Assembly: GCA_003427395.1 (NCBI GenBank)
Contig: BFEA01000108.1
Span: 3,253,330-3,282,844 of the forward strand
Direction of reading: 5' to 3'
Origin: Chara braunii
Lineage: Eukaryota; Streptophyta; Charophyceae; Charales; Characeae
DNA length: 29,515 nt
This document shows positions 29,449 to 29,515 of this stretch, piece by piece (positions within the stretch are counted from its first letter, which is position 1; every line of letters starts with the position of its first letter). The notes under the pieces are model-generated. The model did not search any database, was not told where the DNA came from, and worked only from the letters and a program-made list of their open reading frames with translations. The position numbers and the translations under genes are program-made.

Positions 29449-29515
<67 letters not shown>
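29449..29515. repeat. (CT)n microsatellite running off the window
   Basis: Uninterrupted CT to the last base. On the minus strand, (GA)n AAAGAACAG is followed at 29440 by GTAAGTCTGC, a consensus 5' splice site, so the tract could lie at the end of an upstream exon or 5' UTR. This cannot be settled without the sequence to the right. Confidence 0.95.

Overview
The window is nuclear DNA from a eukaryote with a large, repeat-rich genome. It has no operons, very little coding sequence, long introns with GT..AG junctions, many microsatellites, tRNA-derived SINE-like sequences, foldback elements, U6 snRNA retrocopies and a decayed Ty3/gypsy retrotransposon. The green (streptophyte) lineage is my best guess, possibly a charophyte such as Chara. 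This rests on repeat style and the look of the gypsy RNase H relic, so it is low confidence.

The one gene I can support strongly is on the minus strand and runs from about 27051 down to 5115. It encodes a CDC7-type kinase, the catalytic subunit of the DBF4-dependent kinase that fires replication origins. Five exons are recognised: 26962-27051 (catalytic loop [11 protein letters not shown] and VDLGLAQ), 22259-22286 (28-nt microexon), 18791-19644 and 10550-11135 (low-complexity activation-segment insert) and 5115-5173 (GTKGYRAPE). Intron phases match at all four junctions (0, 1, 0, 1). The exons total 1617 nt within 21.9 kb, so more than 92% of the recognised locus is intron. About 500 residues separate the DLG and GTKGYRAPE motifs. 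The N-lobe exons and the C-lobe exons after APE were not found; they probably lie beyond the window or were missed.

Layout: 1-5114 holds a short dispersed repeat, a 763-bp foldback element (2068-2830), a minus-strand tRNA-derived SINE with an array of B-box-like motifs (2831-3090) and otherwise unrecognised DNA. The intron 5174-10549 contains a second foldback element with arms of about 200 bp (6121-7222), a tRNA-like relic, a rearranged U6 copy, two SINE-like retroposons (one flanked by a 15-bp direct repeat), a 240-bp tandem duplication and C-rich tracts. The intron 11136-18790 has tandemly duplicated, decayed transposon-like sequence (12085-14420), a possible unassigned minus-strand exon (15343-15526), a U6 fragment beside a tRNA-like SINE, a 113-bp palindromic MITE, and a U6-tRNA chimeric retroposon with a poly(A) tail and 12-bp target-site duplication (18500-18685), 117 nt downstream of a kinase 5' splice site.

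The intron 19645-22258 carries a 146-bp (CT)n tract, a tandemly repeated polypyrimidine block, G-rich minisatellites and a MITE. The intron 22287-26961 carries a plus-strand Ty3/gypsy relic (gag-like and RT/RNase H remnants, 23460-25020) and a repeat cluster interrupted by a SINE. From 27052 to 29515 only repeats were recognised. All calls are from reading the sequence by eye; none was checked by alignment or database search.
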